A DNA stretch of 64,000 nucleotides from a bacterium (GTDB lineage Bacteria; Pseudomonadota; Alphaproteobacteria; Rhodobacterales; Rhodobacteraceae), in the NCBI GenBank assembly GCA_016124195.1, contig WGOE01000014.1:1-64000 (forward strand), written 5' to 3'. Position 1 is the stretch's first letter, and each line of letters starts with the position of its first letter. Shown here in pieces: positions 50,700-59,337 of this stretch. Under the pieces are notes generated by a model that did no database searches, was not told the origin of the DNA, and saw nothing but the letters and a program-made list of their open reading frames with translations. The translations under genes and the position numbers were made by a program.

Positions 50700-52156
50700 T
50701 GCGGCTTTCCGATGCCACGCTGCGCCTTTTGCCTGCGGCCGTGGCGGCGTCTAGCTATGACCGAAGTGCAGTTCGACCCGGGATCGTGCATCTGGGGGTG
50801 GGCGGGTTTCACCGCGCGCATCAGGCGGTGTTCACCGACGATTGCCTGCGGGCCGGCGCGCGCGATTGGGGCATCACGGCCGCATCGCTGCGCAGCACCG
50901 CGACGCGGGATGCGCTTGCGCCGCAGGACGGGCTTTACACCCTGGCCTTGCGAGAGAATGACCATCAGGCCTTGCGGGTCGTGGGGGCGATTGGCCGCAT
51001 TCTGGTGGCGCCCGAGGACCCTCTGGCCCTGATCGCGGCCATGGCGGAGCCGGCGGTTCGGATCGTGTCCCTGACCATCACCGAAAAGGGCTATGGGGCC
51101 CATGTCGCGTCCGGGGATTTGAACCTGTCGGATGCGGGGATCCAGCACGACCTGATGAACCCGGAGAACCCGCAGAGCGCCTTGGGTCTGATCGCCGCGG
51201 CCCTGCGGCGCCGAAGGGCTGCGGGCGTGCCACCCTTCACCCTGTTGTCCTGCGACAATCTGGCGGGAAATGGCCATGTCCTTGGCCGCGTGCTGGGCCA
51301 GTTCGCATCCAGCCTTGATGCGGGGTTTGGCCGTTTTGTTGCGGACACCGTCGCCTGTCCCTCCTGCATGGTTGACCGGATCGTGCCCGCGACCACGGAC
51401 GCCGACCGCGCCATGATCGCAGGGCATCTGGGGCTCCAAGATGCCTGGCCGGTTATGGCCGAACCCTTCTTTCAATGGGTGATCGAGGATCGCTTCCCTT
51501 CGGGCCGTCCGGAGTGGGAGCGTTCGGGCGTGGAGTTCACCGCCGATGTCGCCCCGCATGAGGCGATGAAGCTGCGGCTTTTGAACGGCGCGCATACCAG
51601 CATCGCGGCCTTTGGCCGTGTCGCAGGCTTTGCCACTGTGGCCGAGGCGATGGCCAATCCGGTGGTGCGTTCTTTCGTGCAGGCCTATTGGCGGCAGGTC
51701 GGGCCGACCATCGCGCCGGGAATCGACGCCGAGGCCTATGCGCGGCGGCTGGTTGTGCGGTTCGATAATGCCGCGCTCAACCATAAATGCGCGCAGATCG
51801 CGACCGATACCAGCCTGAAGGTGCCGCAGCGCATCGTGGCCCCCTTGCGGGACCTGCGGGCGGCGGGCCGGCCGGCCGATCTGCCGATCTTTGCGCTGGC
51901 CGTGTGGGTCCGCTCCTGTCTTGGCCGGGACGAAGCTGGCCGCGACCTTGTGCTGGCCGATCCGCCGCTGCAAGCATGGGCCGCCAGGCCGGACCTGCAA
52001 GCGGCACCCGAGGCCGTGGCGCGGGCCTTCTGCGGCCTTGGTGCGGTGTTTGGCGATCTTGGGCCGTCGCTCGTGCCCGCCCTGACGGCGGCGCTGGCGT
52101 CGATCCGGGAACATGGGGTCCTTGCGGCCGCCAACCTTCACCTGAACCGGACTTGA
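50696..52156 (+). CDS. Mannitol dehydrogenase family polyol/uronate oxidoreductase
   Basis: A 486-residue NAD-dependent long-chain dehydrogenase of the mannitol dehydrogenase family. The Rossmann part has IVHLGVGGFHRAHQAVFTDD, and the C-terminal catalytic lysine region is YKLRLLNG-like: PHEAMKLRLLNGAHTSIAAF. Members reduce fructuronate or tagaturonate or oxidise mannitol, arabinitol and sorbitol. Its role in a 6-deoxy-sugar locus is not obvious; it may serve a related hexuronate or alditol. Overlaps the lactonase gene by 4 bases. Confidence 0.9.
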   Translation: MMRLSDATLRLLPAAVAASSYDRSAVRPGIVHLGVGGFHRAHQAVFTDDCLRAGARDWGITAASLRSTATRDALAPQDGLYTLALRENDHQALRVVGAIGRILVAPEDPLALIAAMAEPAVRIVSLTITEKGYGAHVASGDLNLSDAGIQHDLMNPENPQSALGLIAAALRRRRAAGVPPFTLLSCDNLAGNGHVLGRVLGQFASSLDAGFGRFVADTVACPSCMVDRIVPATTDADRAMIAGHLGLQDAWPVMAEPFFQWVIEDRFPSGRPEWERSGVEFTADVAPHEAMKLRLLNGAHTSIAAFGRVAGFATVAEAMANPVVRSFVQAYWRQVGPTIAPGIDAEAYARRLVVRFDNAALNHKCAQIATDTSLKVPQRIVAPLRDLRAAGRPADLPIFALAVWVRSCLGRDEAGRDLVLADPPLQAWAARPDLQAAPEAVARAFCGLGAVFGDLGPSLVPALTAALASIREHGVLAAANLHLNRT

Positions 52157-52165
52157 GGACGACCC

Positions 52166-53137
52166 ATGACACGCGCGCTTGGTACGACGGGCCTGCACTT
52201 CACCGAACTTGGCTTTGGCGCCGCAGCGATCGGCGGCCTTTATGCGGCCGTAGACCGCGACACCGCGATGGAGGCGATGCAGGCCGCCTGGGACATCGGC
52301 ATGCGCTATTTCGACACGGCACCGTTCTATGGGTTTGGATTGTCAGAACGCCGCGTCGGGGACTTCCTGCGTGACAAGAGCGGCTATGTGCTGTCGACCA
52401 AGGTGGGAAAGCTGTTGCGCCCCGTGCCGCTGGATCAGGTGCCCGATCACGGGTTTGTCGATCCGCTGCCCTTCACGGTCGATTTCGACTATTCCCATGA
52501 TGCCATCCTGCGGTCCTTTGACATGTCATTGGCACGTCTGGGTCTGAACGGCGCCCATATTCTTTACGTGCATGATCTGGAACGACGCAGCCTTGGGGCG
52601 GCCTATGACGATCACTTCCGCCGCTTCATGGACGGCGGCCTGCGCGCCCTGGACGATCTGAAATCGCAAAAGGTGATTGCCGGCTATGGCCTTGGTGTCA
52701 ACGAAGTGACGGCCGTGCTGGCCGTGATGAACCGGGCGCGGCTGGACTGCCTGCTTTTGGCCGGGCGCTATACCCTGCTGGACCGCACCGCCGCCGCCGA
52801 GGTCATGCCCAAGTGCCTGGCGGCCGGGACGGGGGTCGTGATCGGCGGGGTGTTCAACTCTGGCATCCTTGCGACAGGGGCCGTGCCCGGTGCGCATTTC
52901 GACTATGGCCCGGCGTCAGCGGAGATTGCGCGGCGCGTGAGTGCCATGGACGCCGTGGCGAAAGGGCAGGGCGGGTCGCTGGCGGCGGCGGCGCTGAAAT
53001 TCGCGCTGGCGCATCCGGCCGTTGTCTCGGTGCTGATCGGCTCGGCCAAGGCCACCAGCCTGCGGCGCAACGCCGAGACCCTGGCGCAGGCCCCGGATTT
53101 CGACTGGCAGGCCTTTGACCCCTTCGCTCTGGTCTGA
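52166..53137 (+). CDS. Aldo/keto reductase, probable L-fucose (D-threo-aldose) 1-dehydrogenase
   Basis: A 323-residue TIM-barrel oxidoreductase. Opening LGTTGLHFTELGFGAAAIGG, the catalytic Asp and Tyr in GMRYFDTAPFYGFGLSERRV, the Lys in YVLSTKVGKLLRP and the His in AHILYVHDLERRSLGA are all present. This subgroup contains L-fucose/D-threo-aldose dehydrogenases that form the aldonolactone with NAD(P). It is the last enzyme gene of the first unit, 9 bases after the polyol dehydrogenase gene. It supplies the lactone hydrolysed by the upstream amidohydrolase. Confidence 0.9.
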   Translation: MTRALGTTGLHFTELGFGAAAIGGLYAAVDRDTAMEAMQAAWDIGMRYFDTAPFYGFGLSERRVGDFLRDKSGYVLSTKVGKLLRPVPLDQVPDHGFVDPLPFTVDFDYSHDAILRSFDMSLARLGLNGAHILYVHDLERRSLGAAYDDHFRRFMDGGLRALDDLKSQKVIAGYGLGVNEVTAVLAVMNRARLDCLLLAGRYTLLDRTAAAEVMPKCLAAGTGVVIGGVFNSGILATGAVPGAHFDYGPASAEIARRVSAMDAVAKGQGGSLAAAALKFALAHPAVVSVLIGSAKATSLRRNAETLAQAPDFDWQAFDPFALV

Positions 53138-53188
53138 GGTCTGAAGTCTGAGGTCCGCGGACGAGCCTGGGAAAAGAAGTGATTGACA

Positions 53189-53208
53189 TAAAATACCAAT
53201 ATATTAGT
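53189..53208 (+). promoter_or_regulatory. Shared 20-bp motif, copy 2
   Basis: TAAAATACCAATATATTAGT, 36 bases before the binding-protein gene, matches the motif at 48675-48694 in 19 of 20 positions. A TTGACA hexamer (53183-53188) directly abuts it. Within it, AC-N-AATATATT-N-GT is a dyad, as expected for a dimeric regulator such as the FCD protein at 47777. Confidence 0.75.
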
Positions 53209-53244
53209 TTTTGGAGATAATCAAAACCTCGGGAGGAGATTCGG

Positions 53245-54270
53245 ATGAAGACCATCATTAAAGCGGCTGCCGGGCTGCTGATGGGGGCTGTCTTCGCGGC
53301 CCCAGTCTTTGCAGATGTAAAAACCAAGGTTGCCTTGGTCCCGGGGGGGCCGCATCCCTATTTCGCGGCCTGGGAAAAGGCAGGCGCGGATGCGATGAAG
53401 GACTTCCAGCTTGGCGCCGCCGATTACAAGGTTCCGGCCAAGTGGGAACTGGCCCAGCAAAGCCAGCTTCTCGAAAGCCTTCTGACCCAGGGCTACAATT
53501 CGTTTCTGATCTTCCCGGGCGACGCGGTCGGCACCACCTCGGTCGCGCAAGAGCTTGTCGACAACGGCGCGAATGTGATCGCCACCGCCGGTTGCCTGAA
53601 AGACCCCTCGCCAGCCCTGTTCTGCCTGGGGACCGATACCGGCAATTCGGCCTATCTTGGCGCCAAGGAATTGATCCGCGCCATGGGCGGCAAGGGCAGG
53701 ATCGCCCATTTCACCGGGTTCCTCGTTGATCCCAATACCCAGCTTCGCATCGACGCCGTGCAAAAGGCGGCGGATGAGACGAACGGCGCCGTGAAGGTCG
53801 TTCAGGTGATCGCCGACATCGACGCGCCGCAGCCGGCCGAGGAAAAGATCAACGCCTACCTTGCCGCCAATGCCAACAACATCGACGGCATCATCACCAC
53901 CGCCTGGGTGCCCGCCGTCGTGGCCGCGAATTCGCTGCGCAAGATCGGCGACAAGCGGATCAAGATGGTCGGCATCGACCATGACGAAGTGGTCATCAAG
54001 GCGATCGATGATGGATTTGTCGACGGCACCATGCTGCAGAACCCCTATGGTCAGGGCTATGTGGGTTCCTACGTGCTGGACAAGATCCGCTCGGGCTGCA
54101 AGCTGAAGGCCGACGCGCCGTGGAAGTCGAACGCGCTGACGACCAAGTTCGTCGACAGCGGCACGGTGTTTGCCGATGCCAAGGCGGCGCCGACCTATGT
54201 CAATGCCATGGTGGGCATCACCAAGGATCTGAAAGACAAATTCGACAAAGACTTCCTCGCTTGCCCATAA
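53245..54270 (+). CDS. Periplasmic sugar-binding protein (type 1, TorT/RbsB-like)
   Basis: A 341-residue substrate-binding protein. The signal peptide (KAAAGLLMGAVFAAPVFA) ends near residue 23. The mature part reads TKVALVPGGPHPYFAAWEKA, LLTQGYNSFLIFPGDAVGTT, KGRIAHFTGFLVDPNTQLRI and KMVGIDHDEVVIKAIDDGFV, the pattern of type 1 sugar-binding proteins. The RBS is CGGGAGGAGA. It heads the ABC importer genes and is preceded by copy 2 of the shared motif, which links its expression to the enzyme genes. Confidence 0.92.
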   Translation: MKTIIKAAAGLLMGAVFAAPVFADVKTKVALVPGGPHPYFAAWEKAGADAMKDFQLGAADYKVPAKWELAQQSQLLESLLTQGYNSFLIFPGDAVGTTSVAQELVDNGANVIATAGCLKDPSPALFCLGTDTGNSAYLGAKELIRAMGGKGRIAHFTGFLVDPNTQLRIDAVQKAADETNGAVKVVQVIADIDAPQPAEEKINAYLAANANNIDGIITTAWVPAVVAANSLRKIGDKRIKMVGIDHDEVVIKAIDDGFVDGTMLQNPYGQGYVGSYVLDKIRSGCKLKADAPWKSNALTTKFVDSGTVFADAKAAPTYVNAMVGITKDLKDKFDKDFLACP

Positions 54271-54359
54271 GGCCCCTCCCTGCCGGATGAGCACGTTGGC
54301 GGTTGTCGTCTTGGCGGCAGCCGCCTTTCTTGTACTTCAACGACAGGATCGTCGTGGTG

Positions 54360-55385
54360 ATGACCGGAGTCCCCCGCAGTTCACAGATGCCGGCAACCCC
54401 GTCGCGGTCCGCCGTTTCGATGCGCGTTCTGCTCAGCAACGAATTCGGCCTGACGGCCTTGATTGCGCTGACCGCCGTGGTCTTTGCGCTGACGCTGGAA
54501 GGGTTCACCTCTCCGTTCAGCCTGTTTGCCATGGGCCGCCAGATCGGGATCGACACGATGATCGGCCTCGCCATGATGGCGGTGATCGTCACCGGAGGGC
54601 TGGACCTTTCGGTCGGCGCCATCGGGGTTTGCGCCGCGATGACCTTTGGCTGGCTGGCACAGACGAAGGGTGTGCCTGTGCTGCCGTCGGTCGTGCTGGC
54701 CGTGCTCTTGGGGGGTGGCCTGGGCTTCATCAACGGGTTTGCGGTGGTGAAATCGGGGGTTCACAGCTTCATCATCACCCTGGCCAGCATGAGCATCTTC
54801 TTCGGCATCATGGTCTTCCTGACCAAGGCGGCGGCCTACAACGGGCTGCCGGCCGAAGTGTCGGCCTTTGGCAAGTTCAAGTTCTTCAAGACGATTTCCC
54901 CGCTTTTGCTGATTTCGGTCGCAAGCTGCATCGGGCTTGCCCTCTTGTACCGCTTCACCGTTCTGGGGCGACAGATGCTGGCGGCCGGGGCCAATGCACG
55001 CGCGGCCGAGCTTTCGGGCATCCGAACCGGCCGGGTGATCGTGGCCTGCCATATCCTGACCGGGCTTCTGGCGGCGATGGCGGGGCTGTTGGTCGTGGCC
55101 CGCACCGGAGCCGCGGTTCCGTCGATGGCGGGGCAGTTGGGTCAGGACTGGCTCTTGCCAGCGTTCCTTGCCCCGGTTCTGGGCGGCACGCTCTTGTCGG
55201 GGGGGCGCGTTTCGGTCTTGGGCACGCTCTTGGGCGCGACCTTTGTCAATGTGCTGACCTCGGGCCTGTTGCTGATGCAGGTCGGGTCGTTCTGGATCCT
55301 GGCCATTCTGGGCTCCATGCTGCTGGCCGCCGTCTTCACGGACCGCGCGCGTCAGGTGTTCCTGAAATCACGGGGGATGATCTGA
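54360..55385 (+). CDS. Sugar ABC transporter permease (first)
   Basis: A 341-residue RbsC-like membrane protein with eight to ten hydrophobic segments. Diagnostic: MMAVIVTGGLDLSVGAIGVC, GGLGFINGFAVVKSGVHSFI, ILGSMLL-like end and RRVSVLG-type loop SGGRVSVLGTLLGATFVNVL. The start is uncertain: ATG at 54360 (after AGGATCGTCGTGGTG) is used, with 54390 and 54420 as alternatives nearer to the first membrane segment. It overlaps the second permease by 1 base. Two different permeases would form a heterodimer. Confidence 0.88.
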   Translation: MTGVPRSSQMPATPSRSAVSMRVLLSNEFGLTALIALTAVVFALTLEGFTSPFSLFAMGRQIGIDTMIGLAMMAVIVTGGLDLSVGAIGVCAAMTFGWLAQTKGVPVLPSVVLAVLLGGGLGFINGFAVVKSGVHSFIITLASMSIFFGIMVFLTKAAAYNGLPAEVSAFGKFKFFKTISPLLLISVASCIGLALLYRFTVLGRQMLAAGANARAAELSGIRTGRVIVACHILTGLLAAMAGLLVVARTGAAVPSMAGQLGQDWLLPAFLAPVLGGTLLSGGRVSVLGTLLGATFVNVLTSGLLLMQVGSFWILAILGSMLLAAVFTDRARQVFLKSRGMI

Positions 55386-56380
55386 TGGCGCAGCCCTTCG
55401 CCCTTGGCCCGACGGCGCGGCTTTTCGATAATGACTGGATCGGCCCCTGCATCGTGAGCCTGATCGCGATCCTTGCGATCAGCTGGTTTCAACCGGCGTT
55501 CCTGTCGTCGTTCAACATCTTCGTCCTGAGTTCGGCCATCGCGGTCAACATGGTGATTGCACTCGGGCAGCTGGTCATCATCGGGATCGGCCAGATGAAC
55601 CTGGCGCTTGGGTCCATCGGCGGCCTGGTCGCCATCAGCTTCGTCGGCGTGATGGAGAAATTCGGCATCCCGGTGCCGATCGCCCTGGCCTTCGCGCTGG
55701 GGATCGGCGTCCTGATGGGCATGGCCAGCGGCTATATCATCGCCCGCACGATGATTTCCGCCTTCATCATCACGCTGGCGGGGTTGCAGATCTTCAAGGG
55801 GATCAACCTTGGCATCACGCAGGCGCAGCCCTTCTATGGCGTGCCGGACGGGGTCAAGGCCTTTGGACAGGCCTCGGTGCTTGGGCCCTTGCCCTGGCTA
55901 TTGGTGCCGATGCTTCTGGCCAGCGCCGGGGTCTGGTACATGTTCAACCGCCTGCGCATCGGGCGGCATATCCTGGCCTTGGGCGCCAATCCGCATGCGG
56001 CCGAATTGTCCGGCATTGACCCCAAGGTCACGATCATCTGGGCGCACGCCGTCTCGGGTCTCCTCGCGGCGACGGCGGGGGTCATGCTGGTCGCCAAGTT
56101 GCAGATCGGCCAGCCGACCATCGGGGATGACTGGCTGATCACCTCCTTTGCCGCGCCCGTCATCGGGGGCGCGGTCTTGTCGGGGGGCCGGGTGTCGGTC
56201 GGCGGCACCTTCTTTGGCGTCGTCATCATCGCGGTCATCACGCAGGCCCTGGTGATCTTCAACATCGACCCTTTCGCCGTGCAGATCGTCCTCGGCGCGC
56301 TGATCCTGTGGGCCGTGGGCATCAACCGGCTGCGCGAAGTGCGCATCGCGAAACTGCAGTCGATGGGGGCAAAGACATGA
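55385..56380 (+). CDS. Sugar ABC transporter permease (second)
   Basis: A 331-residue RbsC-like permease. Diagnostic: QLVIIGIGQMNLALGSIGGL, IARTMISAFIITLAGLQIFK, HILALGANPHAAELSGIDPK and VLSGGRVSVGGTFFGVVIIA. About nine membrane segments. It overlaps the first permease by 1 base and the ATPase by 4 bases, so the importer is one translationally coupled unit. Confidence 0.92.
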   Translation: MAQPFALGPTARLFDNDWIGPCIVSLIAILAISWFQPAFLSSFNIFVLSSAIAVNMVIALGQLVIIGIGQMNLALGSIGGLVAISFVGVMEKFGIPVPIALAFALGIGVLMGMASGYIIARTMISAFIITLAGLQIFKGINLGITQAQPFYGVPDGVKAFGQASVLGPLPWLLVPMLLASAGVWYMFNRLRIGRHILALGANPHAAELSGIDPKVTIIWAHAVSGLLAATAGVMLVAKLQIGQPTIGDDWLITSFAAPVIGGAVLSGGRVSVGGTFFGVVIIAVITQALVIFNIDPFAVQIVLGALILWAVGINRLREVRIAKLQSMGAKT

Positions 56381-57888
56381 GCGCGCTGGAGGTCAAGGGC
56401 GTCAGCAAGTCCTTCCCGGGCGTCAAGGCGCTGAACGGGGTGTCGATGACGATGCAGGCGGGCTCGATCCACGCGCTTCTGGGGGAAAACGGTGCGGGCA
56501 AATCGACGCTGATCAAGATCGTGACCGGCATCTATCAACCCGATGCGGGCGAGGTGCGGATGAACGGCAGCCCGGTGCGCTTTGCCAACCTGCGCCAGTC
56601 GGCGGCAGGGGGCCTTGGCGTCGTCCATCAGGAGCGCAACCTTGTCACCCGTTTTTCCGTGGGCGAGAATATCCTGCTGGACCGGCTGGGAAAATCCGCC
56701 CTGTCGCGGGTGGACTACCCCGCCATCTGGCGCGAGGCGGACAAGTGGCTGAAACTGCTGGAGCTTGATGTCGATCCGCAGACCCCCGTCACACGCCTGT
56801 CAGTGGCGCAGATGCAGCTGGTCGAGATCGGCAAGGCGCTGTCGCAGCAATCCAGGGTCCTGCTGATGGACGAGCCGACCGCTTCACTGACCCCGAACGA
56901 GACTCAGGTCCTGTTCCGCATCCTGCGCAAGCTGCGCGATGACGGCGTGGCGATCGGCTTTGTCAGTCACAAGCTGGAGGAGGTGTTCGCCATCTGCGAC
57001 CGCGTGACCGTGCTGCGCGATGGTCAGAACGCCTGCGACAGCGCCGATATGAAAGGCATGGTGCGCGGGGATGTCGTGCAGATGATGATCGGCCGGGCCG
57101 AGCGGATCACCGCGCGCGCGCCGCGCCCCATGCCCTCCGCGCCGCCCTTGCTGGAGCTGAAGGCCTATGCCTCGAACCTTGGGCACCGCGACATTGACCT
57201 CACGATCCGTCCCGGCGAAATCCTTGGCCTTTACGGGCTGGTGGGCGCCGGTCGCAGCGAGTTGGCCAAGGCGATCCTTGGACTTGCCCGGCAAACCGGC
57301 GGCGAGGTGCGGGTGGCGGGGCGGCCCGTGCAGATCACCTCGGTCGCCGAGGCGTTGCACACCCATGGCATCGGTTACGTGTCCGAGGACCGCAAGGCCG
57401 AGGGCCTGATCCTGATGCATTCGGTCCTGAACAACAGCGGCATCACGATCTGGACCCGGCTGGCGGGCAAGCTGGGCTTTCTGCGCGACCGCCGGGTCGA
57501 GGCAGAGGTCAGCCCCGTGCTGCAACGGCTGGAGCTGAAAACCCCCTCGCTGCAGCAGACCATCGACAACCTGTCGGGCGGAAACCAGCAAAAGGTGTCC
57601 TGCGCCAAATGGATCGCGGCCGGGGTCAAACTGTTGATCATCGACGAGCCGACGGTTGGCATCGACATCAAGACCAAGGCCTATATGCACGACCTGATCC
57701 ATGAATTGGCCGCGGGCGGCACGGCGGTCCTGCTAATCACCTCGGACATGCCGGAGATGATCGACGTGGCCGACCGGATCGCCGTGATGGACGGCTACCG
57801 CATTCATGGGCTGGTCGAAAACGACCGCAACTATGACCGGATGTCAAAGGCGATCATGGGCTTCATTCACGGACGGGAGGCGGCCTGA
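56377..57888 (+). CDS. Sugar ABC transporter ATPase, two ABC domains
   Basis: A 503-residue RbsA-like ATPase. First domain: Walker A LLGENGAGKSTLIKIVTGIY (from residue 35), signature RLSVAQMQLVEIGKALSQ, Walker B LLMDEPTASLT. Second domain: degenerate Walker A GLVGAGRSELAKAILGLA, signature LSGGNQQKVSCAKWIAAG and IIDEPTVGIDIKTKAYMHDL. The second site lacks the Walker A lysine, as usual for this family. Overlaps the dehydratase gene by one base. Confidence 0.94.
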   Translation: MSALEVKGVSKSFPGVKALNGVSMTMQAGSIHALLGENGAGKSTLIKIVTGIYQPDAGEVRMNGSPVRFANLRQSAAGGLGVVHQERNLVTRFSVGENILLDRLGKSALSRVDYPAIWREADKWLKLLELDVDPQTPVTRLSVAQMQLVEIGKALSQQSRVLLMDEPTASLTPNETQVLFRILRKLRDDGVAIGFVSHKLEEVFAICDRVTVLRDGQNACDSADMKGMVRGDVVQMMIGRAERITARAPRPMPSAPPLLELKAYASNLGHRDIDLTIRPGEILGLYGLVGAGRSELAKAILGLARQTGGEVRVAGRPVQITSVAEALHTHGIGYVSEDRKAEGLILMHSVLNNSGITIWTRLAGKLGFLRDRRVEAEVSPVLQRLELKTPSLQQTIDNLSGGNQQKVSCAKWIAAGVKLLIIDEPTVGIDIKTKAYMHDLIHELAAGGTAVLLITSDMPEMIDVADRIAVMDGYRIHGLVENDRNYDRMSKAIMGFIHGREAA

Positions 57889-58997
57889 TGGCAAGGATCG
57901 TACGGGTAGAGGCTGTGATGGTGGACCTTGTCCCGCCCGTCAAACGCACGGATGCCATCCAGTCCTTTCTCAGCCAGGAGACCCCGATCCTGCGGATCAC
58001 CGATGCCGACGGCGCGGTGGGCACCGGCTATTCCTACACGATCGGCACCGGCGGGCCGTCGATCATGGCGCTGTTGAAGCACACCCTTGCCCCCGCCCTG
58101 ATCGGGCGCGAAGCCGACGAGATCGAACGGATCTGGCGCGACCTTCTGTTCATGACGCATGCCACCTCGGTCGGCGCCGTGACCTCGCTGGCGCTGGCGG
58201 CGATTGACACGGCGCTTTGGGATCTGCGCTGCATCAAGGCGGGGCTGCCGCTGCACCGCATGGCCGGCGGCGCGCAAACCCGCATCCCGCTTTACACGAC
58301 AGAGGGCGGCTGGCTGCACCTTTCGACCGCCGACCTGGTCGCGGATGCCCTGCGGGCCAAGGCCGCGGGCTTTGGCGGGGCCAAGATCAAGATCGGCCGC
58401 CCCCATGTCTCTGAAGACGTGGCGCGGCTTTCGGCCGTGCGCGATGCCGTGGGTCCTTCGTTCGAGATCATGACCGATGCCAACCAGCGGTTCACCGTGG
58501 ACGAGGCGATCCGCCGCGCCCGCTGCCTGACGCCGCTGGACATCGCCTGGCTGGAGGAGCCCTTGCCCGCCGACGACCTGTCGGGCCACGAGCGACTGTC
58601 GAACGCCACGACCCTGCCCGTGGCCGTGGGCGAGAGCCTCTATTCCCCGCAGCATTTCCGCGAATATCTGCAGCGTGGCGCCTGTTCCATCGTGCAGGTG
58701 GATGTGGCGCGGATCGGCGGCATCACGCCCTGGCTCAAGGTCGCGCATCTGGCCGAGACTTTCAACGTGCCGGTCTGCCCGCATTTCCTGATGGAACTGC
58801 ATGTCTCGCTCTGCGCCGCGGTGCCCAATGCGCGCTGGGTCGAATATATCCCGCAACTGGACCGCCTGACGCGGTCACCGATGCGGATCGAGGCGGGTCA
58901 CGCCGTGCCGTCGGATCGACCGGGGCTTGGCATCGACTGGGATTTCGACGCCATCCAAGGCATGGCCATCGCCGGGTCTGAATTTGCCTTGGCCTGA
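57888..58997 (+). CDS. Enolase-superfamily acid-sugar dehydratase (mandelate racemase subgroup)
   Basis: A 369-residue dehydratase of the mandelate racemase/muconate lactonising superfamily. The base lysines are in GGAKIKIGRPH (KxK), metal ligands in IMTDANQRFTVDEAI, AWLEEPLPADDLSGHE and VAVGESLYS, and the His/Asp dyad side in ARIGGITPWLKVAHLA with CPHFLMELHVS. Such enzymes remove water from aldonates; L-fuconate, L-rhamnonate or a related acid fits the lactonase and mutarotase in the locus. It lies right after the importer ATPase, so uptake and dehydration genes are in one transcript. No 2-keto-3-deoxy acid aldolase or hydrolase is in the window. Confidence 0.88.
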   Translation: MARIVRVEAVMVDLVPPVKRTDAIQSFLSQETPILRITDADGAVGTGYSYTIGTGGPSIMALLKHTLAPALIGREADEIERIWRDLLFMTHATSVGAVTSLALAAIDTALWDLRCIKAGLPLHRMAGGAQTRIPLYTTEGGWLHLSTADLVADALRAKAAGFGGAKIKIGRPHVSEDVARLSAVRDAVGPSFEIMTDANQRFTVDEAIRRARCLTPLDIAWLEEPLPADDLSGHERLSNATTLPVAVGESLYSPQHFREYLQRGACSIVQVDVARIGGITPWLKVAHLAETFNVPVCPHFLMELHVSLCAAVPNARWVEYIPQLDRLTRSPMRIEAGHAVPSDRPGLGIDWDFDAIQGMAIAGSEFALA

Positions 58998-59337
58998 GCC
59001 TGTGCCAGGCAGCATCCGGCGCAGGGCCGTTTGATCCTGCCCTTGCGACGCGAACCGCAGCTTTCCTGAACGCCACGCCGTGCCTTGGTGCCACATCCGG
59101 CCCGGATCTTGGCAGCCATAGCCCTTGTACGGCCGGAGAGATACGGCCGGAGAGAGACGGGTGAGGGACCGGAACGCGAGGGCGCATTAACACCTCTTAA
59201 CAATTCGTGACTCACGTTATCCGCAGAGACGAGGGAGCATGGATCAAGGTCAGATCATCCCGCCAGCAGGCCGTTTGGGCGGCAAAGCCGCCGTCGAGGC
59301 GGACCTCGGCCGGCCTGGGCAATTTGGAGGATTGAAG
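58998..59337. other. Intergenic region with tandem duplication
   Basis: No protein gene supported. It holds a 14-bp perfect tandem duplication (59128-59155), two TTAAC words 6 bases apart (59187, 59197) and the 11-bp palindrome CGTGACTCACG (59206-59216), upstream of the winged-helix gene. Confidence 0.5.
59128..59155. repeat. 14-bp tandem duplication
   Basis: TACGGCCGGAGAGA occurs twice in direct succession (59128-59141, 59142-59155). Non-coding; recent slippage or duplication. Confidence 0.9.
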
